Positions 1-10,584 are shown, counted from the stretch's first letter. The stretch is 64,000 bases of DNA from Crocinitomix sp044361315 (GCA_044361315.1 JBIKJA010000007.1:124001-188000); one strand, 5' to 3'. Notes: generated from the sequence alone by a model not told the origin. Made by a program: numbers and translations.

Positions 1-198
1 CAGGATGTTGGTGACCTCTTTCATAGTGAATTGAATGGGATCGTTGCAGAGCAACGTAAAAGTAGTGCCTTGGGTATTGCCATAATAAGCAATTTCTTCG
101 GTTACTTCTTCGCCATTGGATTGGGTAATATTACTTGAATTGTCATCGACACATCCGATAAACACGAAACTTATGAAAACTGCAAAAAAATACTTCAT
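1..198 (-). CDS. Probable FAD:protein FMN transferase (ApbE-like) lipoprotein, N-terminal fragment
   Basis: Only the first 66 codons are in the window; the reading frame stays open to the left edge. The product starts with a short hydrophobic stretch ending in a lipobox-like FIGC (Cys16), so it should be exported and lipid-anchored. Residues 40-48 read YGNTQGTTF, which resembles the start of ApbE-family flavin transferases ([A/T]-x-G-T-T-[Y/F]); these attach FMN to proteins such as NqrB/NqrC. The start is set by a perfect TAnnTTTG element 16 bases upstream. The family call rests on one short motif, so another lipoprotein family is possible. Confidence 0.5.
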   Translation of the reverse strand, partial: MKYFFAVFISFVFIGCVDDNSSNITQSNGEEVTEEIAYYGNTQGTTFTLLCNDPIQFTMKEVTNIL

Positions 199-214
199 AC
201 CTTGTTTTATCTTA

Positions 215-222
215 CAAATGTA
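215..222 (-). promoter_or_regulatory. -7 promoter element (TACATTTG)
   Basis: A perfect match to the Bacteroidota TAnnTTTG -7 element, 16 bases before the ATG of the lipoprotein at the left edge. No clear -33 box was picked out. Confidence 0.5.
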
Positions 223-245
223 TTTCTTTTTTAGGATGCCAAGCA

Positions 246-3200
246 CTAATTTCTTACCAAATCGGCTGCTTGAGTTTGATCTTGGAAATCGTACTCGGTG
301 ATTCCAACGCCATTGCATGAATAAGAGGTTGTTCCGAATTTAGTTTGTACTTTTTCATAAACATTGCCTACCCCATTTCGAACAACCACTCGGCGCACCA
401 CATAAGACACCATTAAACCATCTTCGTCTAAATTGGTATAAACTTCTTCGGTCATTCCTTCTGGAAATTGGCTGCCCAAAGCGTTTTTCATTTTTTCGTC
501 GATTTCGTTGATGTTGATGTCTTTGATACTTTGCACATACTCCTCTGACTTTTGACGCGCTTCCGTGCCATTTTCGTTGATTTCTTTGTTTTTTTCAAGC
601 ATTTCATCCACCGACTGTGCCGTTTTATCACCCACTTGATCCGCTAATTGATCCGCCATGTCCGCATTGGTCGTTCTGTCAAATGTCCCATCCTCAATAT
701 ACTTGACAGTGCTGTAAGATTCATTTGTTGTGTTGGAGGTTAATTCATCTTGTGCATCAATTGTTTCCTCTGCAATTGCTGTAACGATAAGCTCATACCC
801 TTCACGCTCGTTGTCCGCAATGATTTGATTTTCGACAATTTCGATTTCTAATTCATCTGTTTTATCTTTGGTAACCACTGTTGCGGTTTCTTGAACGTCC
901 ATTAATTCACTTTTAACCACCTCCATTTCAAGCACTTGATCTTCGACAAATGCCTCCATTTTTTGGCGAGGAATGTCATTTCCGATTGACGCTATCTCAA
1001 TTTCGTTAAGGATGTTCTCGGTGTAAATTTTTTGACCAATTGAACCATCGTATTGATTATTTTGAGCTGTCGTTGTTTCTTCAATTAAATCTAATTGTTG
1101 ATTTTCTACCTCCAAAAGACCTTCTTCTCTTGGGAAATCTGCCTCAAAATCTGAAGCAATTCGTTCGTCAATTAAGGTTTCGGTTTCATCCTTGATTTTC
1201 ATTACCACGTTTTCTTGATCCCAAATAGATTCGTTATTTTCATTGATTAATTGAATCTGTTTATCCTCCACTTTTACTGTGGTATTGATTCGGTTGATGT
1301 CTCGATTTGGATCGCTTTCAATTCTAGTTTCTACATAATCCTCAACGTATTCTTTTTGATCAAATGTTTCATTCACTTGGTCGGTTGAAAAATCACCGAT
1401 TTTTTCGCTCGTTTCTAATTTAATCGCTTCTGCGTCTAACTCGAACTTTTCTCTATCTAAATCGTTGTCTTCATACACCTCAACCAACTCGATTTTCATG
1501 TTAGTGACAATTTGGTTTTGACGTTGCGAATTGTTGGTATTGTCCAACACAAGACCGCCTTGGATTTCTTTATATTCCGAGGTCATTACTTCCACCGCAT
1601 CGGCTGCGCCATCATTTTCAGCATCGGCATTTTCGATAAAATTTATTTGTTCTTCTTCTAAAACGATGACTGTTTCTCGCGTATCATAACTTTCTTCCAC
1701 TTGATCCAAGCTGTTTATTTTTAACGCTTCACTTGCATCTAATCCTTGTTGCTCAGTTTTCTTTGCACGTCGGAATTTTCGTTCTTCTTCCGCATTTGCC
1801 AACATATTATCGACATTCACAGCATCTACCGAACGATTTGGCTCTCCGTAATTCGTTAAACCTGGCGATTTTGTTACCACCACACTTGGGTTTAATAAAC
1901 GATCGATTTCGGCTAATTGCGCAGTTGGATAAGGGTCTGTTGGTTTAAATCCTTTTGCACGTTCGTAATAGGTTTTGGCCGATGTATAATTTTTTGCGTT
2001 AAAATACTCATCCGCTTTTTTAATGATTTTATCATATTCTCTATTTTCACTGCTGGCCGTTTCTGATGCAAGCGCCGTTTGACATTTTTTTATCATGTCT
2101 TCGGGATAGGTTCGATTAAATAAATTGTAAGCGTTCGTATACACTTCTTTTGCTTTGATAAAATCTCCTTTTTCATAGCTGAAATCGGCATCAGAAATAA
2201 AATCTTTGTATTTTTTCTCTAAATCATTTGATGCAAGTGTCTTGCTTAAAATGTCGTTGATTTCCGCAATTTTTTTCGGTGGAATTGGATCTGCTGGTCG
2301 TTCTAATTTCGCTGCATTATATAAAAGCAGGGCTGCATCGTATTCTTTAGCATCTAATTTGGCTTGGGCATCCGCCAATAATTTTTGATACGCCGCTTCT
2401 TTTTCACTTGCTGAAGCTTGATTCATCAAATTCTCCGCATTCTTAATCTTATCTTTTGGCTCTTGTGCCTCCATTTTAACCAATTGCCCTTGTTTGTAGG
2501 ATATTATTGCATTGGTATAATCTTTTGCCGCCACTAATTGATCTCCTTTGTCGATAGCCGCTTTGTATTCTGCATCTTTTTGTTTTTGCAATTCTGCTGC
2601 ACCCAACTTTCCTTCAATTTCCGCAATCTTAGATTTTGGCAAAGCTTCATCTGGTTTTAAGGAATTTGCCTCTTTATATTTCGTAAGTGCCAATTGATAA
2701 TTACTTGTATTATAAGCTACTTCTCCTTCTTTCAACAAAAGAGCATACCGTTCGTTTTTAGCTCTTTCAGCCGCTGCAGCATCCTCCTTTTCTTTAGTTT
2801 TTTGGGATATTTCTAAGAGTTTTCCTTTTGGATAAGGATCGCTTTGTTTGAAAGTGAGGGCTCTTTGATATAAGACTTTGGCCTCAGCTAAATTATCATC
2901 CGCGAAGTGCTTGTCGGCTGTTTGAATTAATTTTTGATAACTTCTTTCGGTTTCAGCAAGAGTTTCATCGGCCATTATTTTTTTAATCTCAGCTACTTTT
3001 TGCCCCGGATAGGTTTCTAAAGGTAAAATGCGCCCTGCTTCTTCGAATAATAAAATTGCTGCACTCCAATTTTCATCTTTTAAAACTTTCTCCGCTTCAA
3101 GAATTTTAGCATCGTATTTTGCTTTCTTTTCTGCATTTTGTCCTTGCTCCGAAATAAGTCCGTTTATTTTGGTGATTTTCTCGGTAATGGTCGGGTCTGG

Positions 3201-5474
3201 CTTTGATTTAATTGATTCCTTGTATTTTTCCAAAGCCATGGCATAATTCGAGGCAGCGTAGGCGGCATCACCTGCAGCAACTAAATCTTTTACTTGTTTA
3301 TCCTTTTCAGCCAAGGCATTTTGTTCGGTAATTCTTGTTTTAAATTCTGCAATTTTTCCTTTCGCATAATCCGTTTCTTTGATTGAATTAGCAGCTGAAT
3401 ATTTGTCCAAGGCAGCTTGAAGATCCGACCCTTTTGCTAACATATCTGCTTCTTTAATTACGGCATCATATTTTGCATTGGTTTCTGATTCACTTTGATT
3501 TTTAGCGATCAAGGCATTTAAATCTTCGATTTTTTTGCGGATAATTGGATCGTCTTTGATGCCAAGTGCATTGTTGTAATTCAATTTGGCTTTGTCGTAA
3601 TCTTTAGCCACGCTAGCCTGATCTCCTGCGAGTACAAACGCATTAAATTTCTTCTGATCTTCGGCTAATTTATTTTGATCTGCTACTATTTTATTAATGG
3701 CGTCAATTTTGGATTGAGCGGCTGCATCACCCGGTTTTAGGTCTAATGCTTTTTTGTAACGATCCAAAGCTGTAGGATAATCTTTTCGATCATTTGCCGT
3801 ATTTCCTTCGGTCATCATTTTTTTGTAATCCTCCTCTGCCTTCGCTGCTTTTACCTCATTACTTAAAATCAAATCAACGGCTGCGATTTTTTCTTTTGGG
3901 GCTGTTTCAAGATTTTTCAGCAAATGAGCCTCATTAAATTTGGCTTTTGCTTCGATGTATTTTTTTTGATCAAACAACAATTGCCCATCTTTCATGGCTG
4001 TTTCGTATTGGGCATTCAGTTTTGCATTTGCGGCATCCTTTTCAAGTTCTTTCTGGATAAGGGCTAATTGGGAAGTCGAAGTTGGATCGCCTTGTTTCAA
4101 ATCCAACGCTGCTTCGTATTTTGCTTTTGATTCTTGCCAGTTTCGTTCGGTGAATTTCGCCTTGCCTTCTTCAATTAATTTTTTGTAATCGGCTTCTAGC
4201 TTATCTTTTGCTGCAATTTCTGCGGCACGGTCTTTAAGAATTTTGTCGATTTCAGCCAAGCGATCTTTCGGTTTTACCTCGGTTGGAAAGACCTTTGAAG
4301 CTTCTTCGTAATTCAATTTAGCCTCGTCATATCGTTGCCCTGTAAATGCTGCGTCGGCCTTGGCAATGAACTGATTGTATTTATCTTGATTCGCCTTTAG
4401 CGCTGCCGCCGCTCCTTCCTTCTCTGCTTTTTTCTTGGTAGCATCGGCGAGTTTAGCTTCTACCGCGGCATCTTTTTGCAGTTTCAGGGCTGCTGTGTAT
4501 TTTGCAATGGCATCGTCGTATTTCTCGCTAGTAATTGCTAAATCACCTTCCGAAACTAATTTATTAAAAGCCGCTTGATTGTTTTTCTGATCGGCAATTT
4601 TCTTTTCAATTTCTGCGATCAAATCTTTAGGCAATTGTTCCAATTGTTTTAAGGCAGAAGCTTCTCTAATTAAACCCAAGGCTTTTTCCAGTTCATTAGC
4701 TGCATAGGCTGCTTTTCCAGCGGTCATTTTTGCTGCAAAATCTTTATCTAACTGTTCTTTTGATTTTAATTCTTCTAATTTTATTCTTGCATCTGCAATT
4801 TTATCTTTGGTGGGTTGGTCATCTTGGCGAATTCCTAAGGCCAAGGTATATTGTCCAATAGCTTTTTCGTATTCTTTTTGTTTCATGGCTAAATCACCTG
4901 CCGCAACATATAAATTAAAATCAGCTTCTTTTTTTGCTCTTTCAGCATCTTCCTTGGCTAATTGCTCCTTCTTAACAGCCATTTTCTTTTTGAGGTCTTC
5001 TATCTTTTGCTTCATCAAATTAATTTGCTTCTGATCAAATCCAATGAATCCCTCTGAATTGATTGCAAACTCGACCATTGGTTCTCGCTCTAAAAACGAA
5101 AAATCAATGCCTTCTACTGTTCGAAAAATTGAAGCGTCAAATCGTTGTTCGACCGTGCCAGGAGGTAATTCTTCTGGATAATCGTAACTCCCGTCCAATA
5201 TAGCCATCTTAGTCACATAGCCTTCTTTTTTTATAAAAATAGTGTATTTACAATTTTCACAGACAGGGACGGTTATAGAAGGAGATTTACCAACAGAGGC
5301 GGTGGTTTCAGATGCAAGTAAAACTCCATTTTTATATATTTCTACAGTTGCACCTGCCAATGGTTTACCATTATCATCATCTCCAATCGTTGGTTTTAAT
5401 TCAATAACAGTCTTTTGTGCGAAACCAAATCCGCACAAAAACACAAACACCGCTAAAATGATTATTCTCATCAT
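246..5474 (-). CDS. Very large secreted TPR-like repeat protein
   Basis: 1742 residues. A signal peptide (MMRIIILAVFVFLCGFGFAQ) is followed by a carboxypeptidase-regulatory-like beta domain (about residues 22-110, with VEIYKNGVLLA), then a Lys/Glu-rich coiled segment. From about residue 185 to 1200 there are 17 degenerate TPR-like units of about 60 residues, each of the form Y..lI..gd......Y..A...Y..A..lkp.d...k.kiaeI. Residues 1200-1700 are an acidic, low-complexity, probably disordered tail with no membrane segment. The last 45 residues are a compact conserved-looking end (YVVRRVVVRNGVGNVYEK). No T9SS sorting domain is visible. It is transcribed alone, divergent from the FAD oxidoreductase. 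A periplasmic or envelope scaffold is a reasonable inference; no specific function is recognised. Confidence 0.85.
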   Translation of the reverse strand: MMRIIILAVFVFLCGFGFAQKTVIELKPTIGDDDNGKPLAGATVEIYKNGVLLASETTASVGKSPSITVPVCENCKYTIFIKKEGYVTKMAILDGSYDYPEELPPGTVEQRFDASIFRTVEGIDFSFLEREPMVEFAINSEGFIGFDQKQINLMKQKIEDLKKKMAVKKEQLAKEDAERAKKEADFNLYVAAGDLAMKQKEYEKAIGQYTLALGIRQDDQPTKDKIADARIKLEELKSKEQLDKDFAAKMTAGKAAYAANELEKALGLIREASALKQLEQLPKDLIAEIEKKIADQKNNQAAFNKLVSEGDLAITSEKYDDAIAKYTAALKLQKDAAVEAKLADATKKKAEKEGAAAALKANQDKYNQFIAKADAAFTGQRYDEAKLNYEEASKVFPTEVKPKDRLAEIDKILKDRAAEIAAKDKLEADYKKLIEEGKAKFTERNWQESKAKYEAALDLKQGDPTSTSQLALIQKELEKDAANAKLNAQYETAMKDGQLLFDQKKYIEAKAKFNEAHLLKNLETAPKEKIAAVDLILSNEVKAAKAEEDYKKMMTEGNTANDRKDYPTALDRYKKALDLKPGDAAAQSKIDAINKIVADQNKLAEDQKKFNAFVLAGDQASVAKDYDKAKLNYNNALGIKDDPIIRKKIEDLNALIAKNQSESETNAKYDAVIKEADMLAKGSDLQAALDKYSAANSIKETDYAKGKIAEFKTRITEQNALAEKDKQVKDLVAAGDAAYAASNYAMALEKYKESIKSKPDPTITEKITKINGLISEQGQNAEKKAKYDAKILEAEKVLKDENWSAAILLFEEAGRILPLETYPGQKVAEIKKIMADETLAETERSYQKLIQTADKHFADDNLAEAKVLYQRALTFKQSDPYPKGKLLEISQKTKEKEDAAAAERAKNERYALLLKEGEVAYNTSNYQLALTKYKEANSLKPDEALPKSKIAEIEGKLGAAELQKQKDAEYKAAIDKGDQLVAAKDYTNAIISYKQGQLVKMEAQEPKDKIKNAENLMNQASASEKEAAYQKLLADAQAKLDAKEYDAALLLYNAAKLERPADPIPPKKIAEINDILSKTLASNDLEKKYKDFISDADFSYEKGDFIKAKEVYTNAYNLFNRTYPEDMIKKCQTALASETASSENREYDKIIKKADEYFNAKNYTSAKTYYERAKGFKPTDPYPTAQLAEIDRLLNPSVVVTKSPGLTNYGEPNRSVDAVNVDNMLANAEEERKFRRAKKTEQQGLDASEALKINSLDQVEESYDTRETVIVLEEEQINFIENADAENDGAADAVEVMTSEYKEIQGGLVLDNTNNSQRQNQIVTNMKIELVEVYEDNDLDREKFELDAEAIKLETSEKIGDFSTDQVNETFDQKEYVEDYVETRIESDPNRDINRINTTVKVEDKQIQLINENNESIWDQENVVMKIKDETETLIDERIASDFEADFPREEGLLEVENQQLDLIEETTTAQNNQYDGSIGQKIYTENILNEIEIASIGNDIPRQKMEAFVEDQVLEMEVVKSELMDVQETATVVTKDKTDELEIEIVENQIIADNEREGYELIVTAIAEETIDAQDELTSNTTNESYSTVKYIEDGTFDRTTNADMADQLADQVGDKTAQSVDEMLEKNKEINENGTEARQKSEEYVQSIKDININEIDEKMKNALGSQFPEGMTEEVYTNLDEDGLMVSYVVRRVVVRNGVGNVYEKVQTKFGTTSYSCNGVGITEYDFQDQTQAADLVRN

Positions 5475-5704
5475 TATCCTTATACCACTTGTTCAAAAAA
5501 AGGTTCATTTTTAAGGAGAAGCAATCAACCTAAATCGCTCCTAAAAACTACCAATCATTCATTCAACATCCCACTGTTTGCAACTTAGTTTTCACTTAAA
5601 ATTATTGCAATCGTGTTTTTAATAACTTTACTCAGTTATCTGAATCAACAAATATCTAAAAAAATTGCGACCTAACCTAGGTTAAGCCTATTATTTTTAA
5701 CACT

Positions 5705-6841
5705 ATGCTCGACTTTGACAAGCTAAGTTATTGGGAAAAGGAAACCTTTCTAAACCACACCGATTATTTAATTCTTGGTGCAGGCATTGTTGGCCTCTCT
5801 TTATCCATCCATTTAAAAGAACGTCATCCTGGTAAAAAGGTAACAATTTTAGAACGTGGATTTTTACCAAGCGGCGCAAGTTCCAAAAATGCTGGGTTTG
5901 CCTGTATCGGTAGCCCGTCCGAATTATTGGAAGATTTGACAAAATCATCTGAAGAAATTGTTTTTGAAACAGTTAAAAAAAGATGGGAAGGTTTAAATTA
6001 CTTAAAAAAAATGCTCGGCACCGCTGAAATTGGCTTTGAACAATTGGGCTCATTTGAACTTTTTCGCAAAGGAGAGGAAACACTTTGCCAATCCTGCGTC
6101 GAAAAACTGCCTTATCTAAACGATCAACTTTCAAAAATCACAGGCATTTCGGAAGTGTTTACAGTTGATACGAATCAATGCAAAAAGGCAAATTTTAACG
6201 AATTCACATATGCCATTCGCCATGCCGCCGAAGGGCAAATTGATACAGGAAAAATGATTCATAGGCTTACGTCATTAGCAATTTCAAAAGGAGTAATTAT
6301 TTTAAATGGAATGTCTGCCAAGGAAATTAAACCGAACGAAGTAGTGACCGACTTTGGTTCGGTTCCCTTTCATCGATTAGGAATTTGTACCAATGGTTTT
6401 GCCCGCCAATTTTTGCCTTTGGAAGATGTTCAACCAGCACGTGGTCAAGTAGTGGTAACCTCAGAAATCCCGAACTTGAAATTTCAAGGAATTTATCATG
6501 TCGATCGGGGCTATTATTATTTCAGAAATCTTGGAAATCGCGTTTTATTCGGTGGAGGACGGAACTTAGATTTTGAAGTTGAAAACACCACTCAACTGGA
6601 GACTAGCAAATTGATACAATCCGAACTCGAACGGGTTTTACGTGAAGAAATCCTCCCAGACACTCATTTCAAAATTGAACATACTTGGTCGGGAATTATG
6701 GGTGTTGGCGCAACCAAAGCACCCATCATCAAACAAATCTCTGACACGGTTTATTGTGGTGTGCGCATGGGAGGGATGGGGGTAGCAATCGGCAGTTTAG
6801 TTGGAAAAGAATTGGCCGAATTAATGACCAAAAATGATTAA
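5705..6841 (+). CDS. FAD-dependent oxidoreductase (DAO family)
   Basis: 378 residues, the usual size for glycine oxidase/D-amino-acid-dehydrogenase-like flavoproteins. The Rossmann motif GAGIVG sits at residues 25-30 and is followed by an acidic residue at the end of beta-2 (ILERG). The family's C-terminal FAD-contacting segment (GVRMGGMGVAIGS) lies near residue 355. The protein has no signal peptide and should be cytosolic. Its substrate cannot be read from sequence; oxidation of a secondary amine or amino acid is typical of the family. It lies 6 bases upstream of murQ and is probably cotranscribed with it. Confidence 0.85.
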   Translation: MLDFDKLSYWEKETFLNHTDYLILGAGIVGLSLSIHLKERHPGKKVTILERGFLPSGASSKNAGFACIGSPSELLEDLTKSSEEIVFETVKKRWEGLNYLKKMLGTAEIGFEQLGSFELFRKGEETLCQSCVEKLPYLNDQLSKITGISEVFTVDTNQCKKANFNEFTYAIRHAAEGQIDTGKMIHRLTSLAISKGVIILNGMSAKEIKPNEVVTDFGSVPFHRLGICTNGFARQFLPLEDVQPARGQVVVTSEIPNLKFQGIYHVDRGYYYFRNLGNRVLFGGGRNLDFEVENTTQLETSKLIQSELERVLREEILPDTHFKIEHTWSGIMGVGATKAPIIKQISDTVYCGVRMGGMGVAIGSLVGKELAELMTKND

Positions 6842-6847
6842 CATCAA

Positions 6848-7663
6848 ATGGAAAAAGAAGAAAAAATCACCGAAAAAACATCTCATTACGATCATTTGGA
6901 AAAAATGTCCATGCACGAACTTTTGACTAATATCAATCGTGAAGACCAAGGAGTTCCAACGGCCGTTGAAAAATGTATTCCTCAAATTCAGGCGTTTGTA
7001 GATGAAGCGTTGACACGCATGAAAAAAGGTGGTCGTTTATTCTATATCGGTGCGGGTACAAGTGGTAGATTAGGTGTCGTCGACGCTTCGGAATGTCCTC
7101 CCACCTTTGGTGTCGAACATGGACGCGTGATCGGAATAATTGCAGGAGGAGATTCAGCGATTCGTGCAGCGGTTGAATTTGCAGAAGATGACACGGAACA
7201 AGGATGGAAAGATTTAATGAAATTTGAAATCAACGAATTAGACAGTTTGGTTGGAATTGCGGCCTCGGGTGGCACACCTTATGTTCTTGGCGCATTAGCA
7301 TCGGCGAAAAAAAATCAAATTTTAACTGCGGGTATCACCTCAAATGCTTCAAGCAAATTGGCACTATTGGCGGATTACCCAATTACCCCCGTTGTTGGTC
7401 CCGAATTCGTTACAGGCAGCACCCGCATGAAATCAGGAACGGCACAAAAATTAGTTTTAAATATGATCTCCACCAGTTTAATGATTGGCCTCGGTCGAAT
7501 CAAAGGAAATAAAATGGTGGACATGCAATTGACCAACAATAAATTGGTGGATCGCGGAACGCTCATGGTGGTGAGTGAATTAAAAATTCCCTACTCCGAG
7601 GCAGCGGCTTTACTCAAAAAATATGGCAGTGTCCGAAAAGCAGTAGAAGGGTATTTAAAGTGA
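6848..7663 (+). CDS. murQ: N-acetylmuramic acid 6-phosphate etherase
   Basis: 271 residues. MurQ cleaves the lactyl ether of MurNAc-6-phosphate to give GlcNAc-6-phosphate and D-lactate during peptidoglycan recycling. The SIS-domain phosphate-binding loop GAGTSGRLG is at residues 68-76, followed by the family signature DASECPPTFG with the catalytic-type Glu82 and the AVEFAED segment at 108-114. It is slightly shorter at the C terminus than the E. coli enzyme, as expected where the helical extension is trimmed. It follows the FAD oxidoreductase after 6 bases, and its stop is 22 bases from the end of the convergent nuclease gene. Confidence 0.95.
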   Translation: MEKEEKITEKTSHYDHLEKMSMHELLTNINREDQGVPTAVEKCIPQIQAFVDEALTRMKKGGRLFYIGAGTSGRLGVVDASECPPTFGVEHGRVIGIIAGGDSAIRAAVEFAEDDTEQGWKDLMKFEINELDSLVGIAASGGTPYVLGALASAKKNQILTAGITSNASSKLALLADYPITPVVGPEFVTGSTRMKSGTAQKLVLNMISTSLMIGLGRIKGNKMVDMQLTNNKLVDRGTLMVVSELKIPYSEAAALLKKYGSVRKAVEGYLK

Positions 7664-7684
7664 TAAAATTAATTTTTTGTCAAC

Positions 7685-10498
7685 TTAAACATCACAATTT
7701 TCGCAGTATTTCGCGGCTTTGTTGTGCTCAAAACAATAGCCACTTTCGAACAATTGGGCAAGTGTACATTTCAATTCATCTTCAAATGCGTCCAAAATTT
7801 CATCCGTTAATATGGGCGAATCTTGCGAATTCACACAGACATTTTGCAACCAATCATCTAAATTAATCATGGAAATAATGCCAGCCGTAAATTGTTTGTA
7901 TTCGGGATAAGTCGCTCGAAACATCAAGGCATACATCAATAATTGACGTCCGTAGCCCTTGTCGTCCTTATTCATGAATTTTTCCATTTCACCGGGTTGT
8001 AAAATTTTATCTCCCAATTTTACCTTTGCCTCGGTGCATTTCCCTGATTTATAATCAATAATCCGGTAATAACTACCAAATTGATCAATCCGATCGGCAG
8101 TCCCTTCTAATTGAATCGTTTTTTCTTCTCCCTTAATTTTCCACTGATAAGTAACAGAAATCTTTTTTTCCAAATCAATCAACCAAATGGGGGCATCTGT
8201 GCTTTTTATTTCATCAATTTGTTTCCCTAAAAACCGATCAATAAAACCCAACGAAACCTCAAAAGAGAGTTTGTTTTGCCCAAATTTAATGTCGTTTTCA
8301 CTAAATTCCTTTAAATAAGCCTCTTTCAAATAAGCTTCCACATTTTTTCGCTCGGCTTGCAAAACATGGGCATCTAGTTTTACTTTTTTCTCCAAGAAAT
8401 TTACACGAAAAATTCGTTCAAGTACTTCGTGAATTTTAGTCCCAAACGTCGATGATTCAATATTTTCTTCCACCACCGAATTTTCTTTCATCCCCAAAAT
8501 ATAGCGGTAATAAAAATCTAACGGACACGAAATCAATTTATTTAAAGCCGAGGGCGACAATCCTGCCGCAAACCGCTCACCCATTTTTGCCTGTACCGCA
8601 GGCGAACTCAAATAACGTGTCGTAGAAATTTCGGTGCCAATATCATCCGAGGTATAGGTAAAATGGGCAATCGTATGACCAGCTGCCGCGTCAATTTCGT
8701 TTTCCAATTGGGTAATAAATCTACTTTTTTCGCTTGTGCCAACCCCTTCGGTAGTTGAATTAAACGTAAAATAAACATTTTTTGCGCGATGTAAAAGGCT
8801 ATAAAAATGATGTGCAAAAATCGCTTGTCGATCTTCCTCTACAGGGAGTGAATGATTTACCTTTAAATCCCTCGGAATAAAAGAAATAGTCGGATTAGTT
8901 TGAGGTAAATTTCCTTCATTCATTCCCAAAATCAACAAATTTTCAAAATCTAACGACCGAGTTTCTAGAATTCCCATCACCTGCAACCCTTCGGTTGGGT
9001 TTCCCAAAAAAGAAAGCGACTCAGCTTGCCAAAACTGATAAAACAAAACCTTAAACGACTTCAAGTTTAATTCGTGCGGGTAATTTTGAGTGATTTCATC
9101 AAACATATTAAACCCCTTCACAAAATGATAAATAATTTCCAAATCAATTTGGCGCGAAGCTGGTCCCGATTTCAACGCCTCATACAAAGCTGCAGTCAAT
9201 TGTTTAAAGGCAACAAAACCTTCCTTAATAGGATTTTTCCACTTAATAAATAAGGCTTCTATCTTTTTTAATTCAGGAAAATGCGCTAACAATTCCTCTT
9301 GCTCAATAAAAATTTTGTTTTTTTCAATCACCTGCTTTTCAAAGAGGGCAATATTTTTTTGATTTTCAATTAAAATCGCCAAATAAGGATGATCCAAATA
9401 GTTTAAAAGCGATTTATGATAAATCCTATTCGAATTAAATTTTTGAAAATTAAACTGAATTTCAAAGACAATATCAATCAACCCTTTTAAATGCGAAAAT
9501 TTAAGCGGATAGCCCATCGTAATATTGGCCCGTTCAATTTTAGCTGGCAACGAACGCGACAAAGGAATCAATAACGACTCATCCGCCAAAACAATCGCTG
9601 TCGAATTTAAATCAATGCCCTGCTCCAATAAATCACTCAAAATACTTCCCGCAATTTTAGCTTGACCAATTTGTTGGGCCGTTTCAATTACGGTGAACTT
9701 TTTGGGAACGCGGTTAAATTCTTGGCCACACTCCCTTTTAATCTGCCATTTGTCAACAATCTTCCGATAAAAATGCCCTGCCTCATGCACCGAATTTTGA
9801 ATATAGGTTTCATCCATATCAAAATAAACAGTCGCCTTTTTTTCCTTTCGCAGGTAATTAATAATCCCCTCTTCTGAAATCGACAAGGCATTAAACCCAA
9901 TAAAATAATAATGTTCAGACAGTTCAACAACCGAATCCTTCTTAATCAATTGATTGTAAAATTGTTTATAAGCCGCCCCTTGCGAAATCAAATGAACACT
10001 TTCCAAATGTTGGGCTAATAAATTGTAATAATCTGGCAATTTATCCCAAAGCGTCTTAAATTTTTCTTGCCCATTCGATAAATGTTCCTCCAAAAAACTC
10101 CAATTTTCAATTTCTTTAATATTTCTAAGGTCCGTAAAAATTAGTTTCGGCGGCACCAGGTAACGGTCAATTTCATCAAAATCATTCAGAATAATTTTCC
10201 CCCATTTAATAAAGCTATTAAAATCCTCGGCAGCTTCTTTTTCAATGAGTTTATGAATTTCAAACAAAATAAATACCAACTCCGTTTGCGATACAATTCG
10301 TTGCGGCGTATTTGCCGAAATCCATTCGTTAATGGTAATAATTTTTGGTGCAAAAAAGGGTTTGCTACTTAATTCGGCAAAATATTTTTGAATATACACC
10401 GCCCCTCTTTTATTCGGAATCACAAGCGTGATTTTGTCCAAACTCCCCGCATGAAGCGCATAAATTAATTCTATTTTATCATGTAGAAATGTTCGCAT
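7685..10498 (-). CDS. AddB-like PD-(D/E)XK nuclease family protein
   Basis: 937 residues. The N-terminal two thirds resemble an inactivated superfamily-1 helicase (VIPNKRGAVYIQKYF near residue 28, no intact Walker A). The C-terminal part is a RecB-type nuclease with IIDYKSGK at 813-820 supplying the D...DxK active site. A Cys in ISCPLDFYYRYILG plus the terminal Cys922, Cys932 and Cys935 (YCENCDV) look like the Fe-S staple known from AddB. It probably acts in double-strand-break end resection with a UvrD/AddA-like helicase, which is not in this window. It is transcribed alone, convergent with murQ. Confidence 0.85.
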   Translation of the reverse strand: MRTFLHDKIELIYALHAGSLDKITLVIPNKRGAVYIQKYFAELSSKPFFAPKIITINEWISANTPQRIVSQTELVFILFEIHKLIEKEAAEDFNSFIKWGKIILNDFDEIDRYLVPPKLIFTDLRNIKEIENWSFLEEHLSNGQEKFKTLWDKLPDYYNLLAQHLESVHLISQGAAYKQFYNQLIKKDSVVELSEHYYFIGFNALSISEEGIINYLRKEKKATVYFDMDETYIQNSVHEAGHFYRKIVDKWQIKRECGQEFNRVPKKFTVIETAQQIGQAKIAGSILSDLLEQGIDLNSTAIVLADESLLIPLSRSLPAKIERANITMGYPLKFSHLKGLIDIVFEIQFNFQKFNSNRIYHKSLLNYLDHPYLAILIENQKNIALFEKQVIEKNKIFIEQEELLAHFPELKKIEALFIKWKNPIKEGFVAFKQLTAALYEALKSGPASRQIDLEIIYHFVKGFNMFDEITQNYPHELNLKSFKVLFYQFWQAESLSFLGNPTEGLQVMGILETRSLDFENLLILGMNEGNLPQTNPTISFIPRDLKVNHSLPVEEDRQAIFAHHFYSLLHRAKNVYFTFNSTTEGVGTSEKSRFITQLENEIDAAAGHTIAHFTYTSDDIGTEISTTRYLSSPAVQAKMGERFAAGLSPSALNKLISCPLDFYYRYILGMKENSVVEENIESSTFGTKIHEVLERIFRVNFLEKKVKLDAHVLQAERKNVEAYLKEAYLKEFSENDIKFGQNKLSFEVSLGFIDRFLGKQIDEIKSTDAPIWLIDLEKKISVTYQWKIKGEEKTIQLEGTADRIDQFGSYYRIIDYKSGKCTEAKVKLGDKILQPGEMEKFMNKDDKGYGRQLLMYALMFRATYPEYKQFTAGIISMINLDDWLQNVCVNSQDSPILTDEILDAFEDELKCTLAQLFESGYCFEHNKAAKYCENCDV

Positions 10499-10556
10499 TT
10501 ACAGGGTTGTTCTAAAAACCATTATTGAGTAAAAGTACAAATTATACCAAATCTTA

Positions 10557-10584
10557 TTATAAAATAGTCCAATCTATTTTATAA
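10557..10584. other. AT-rich inverted repeat upstream of the AddB-like gene
   Basis: TTATAAAATAG and CTATTTTATAA form an 11-bp perfect inverted repeat around a 6-base loop. It lies between divergent transcription units, where a terminator is not expected, so an operator or a chance AT-rich palindrome are both possible. Confidence 0.35.
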
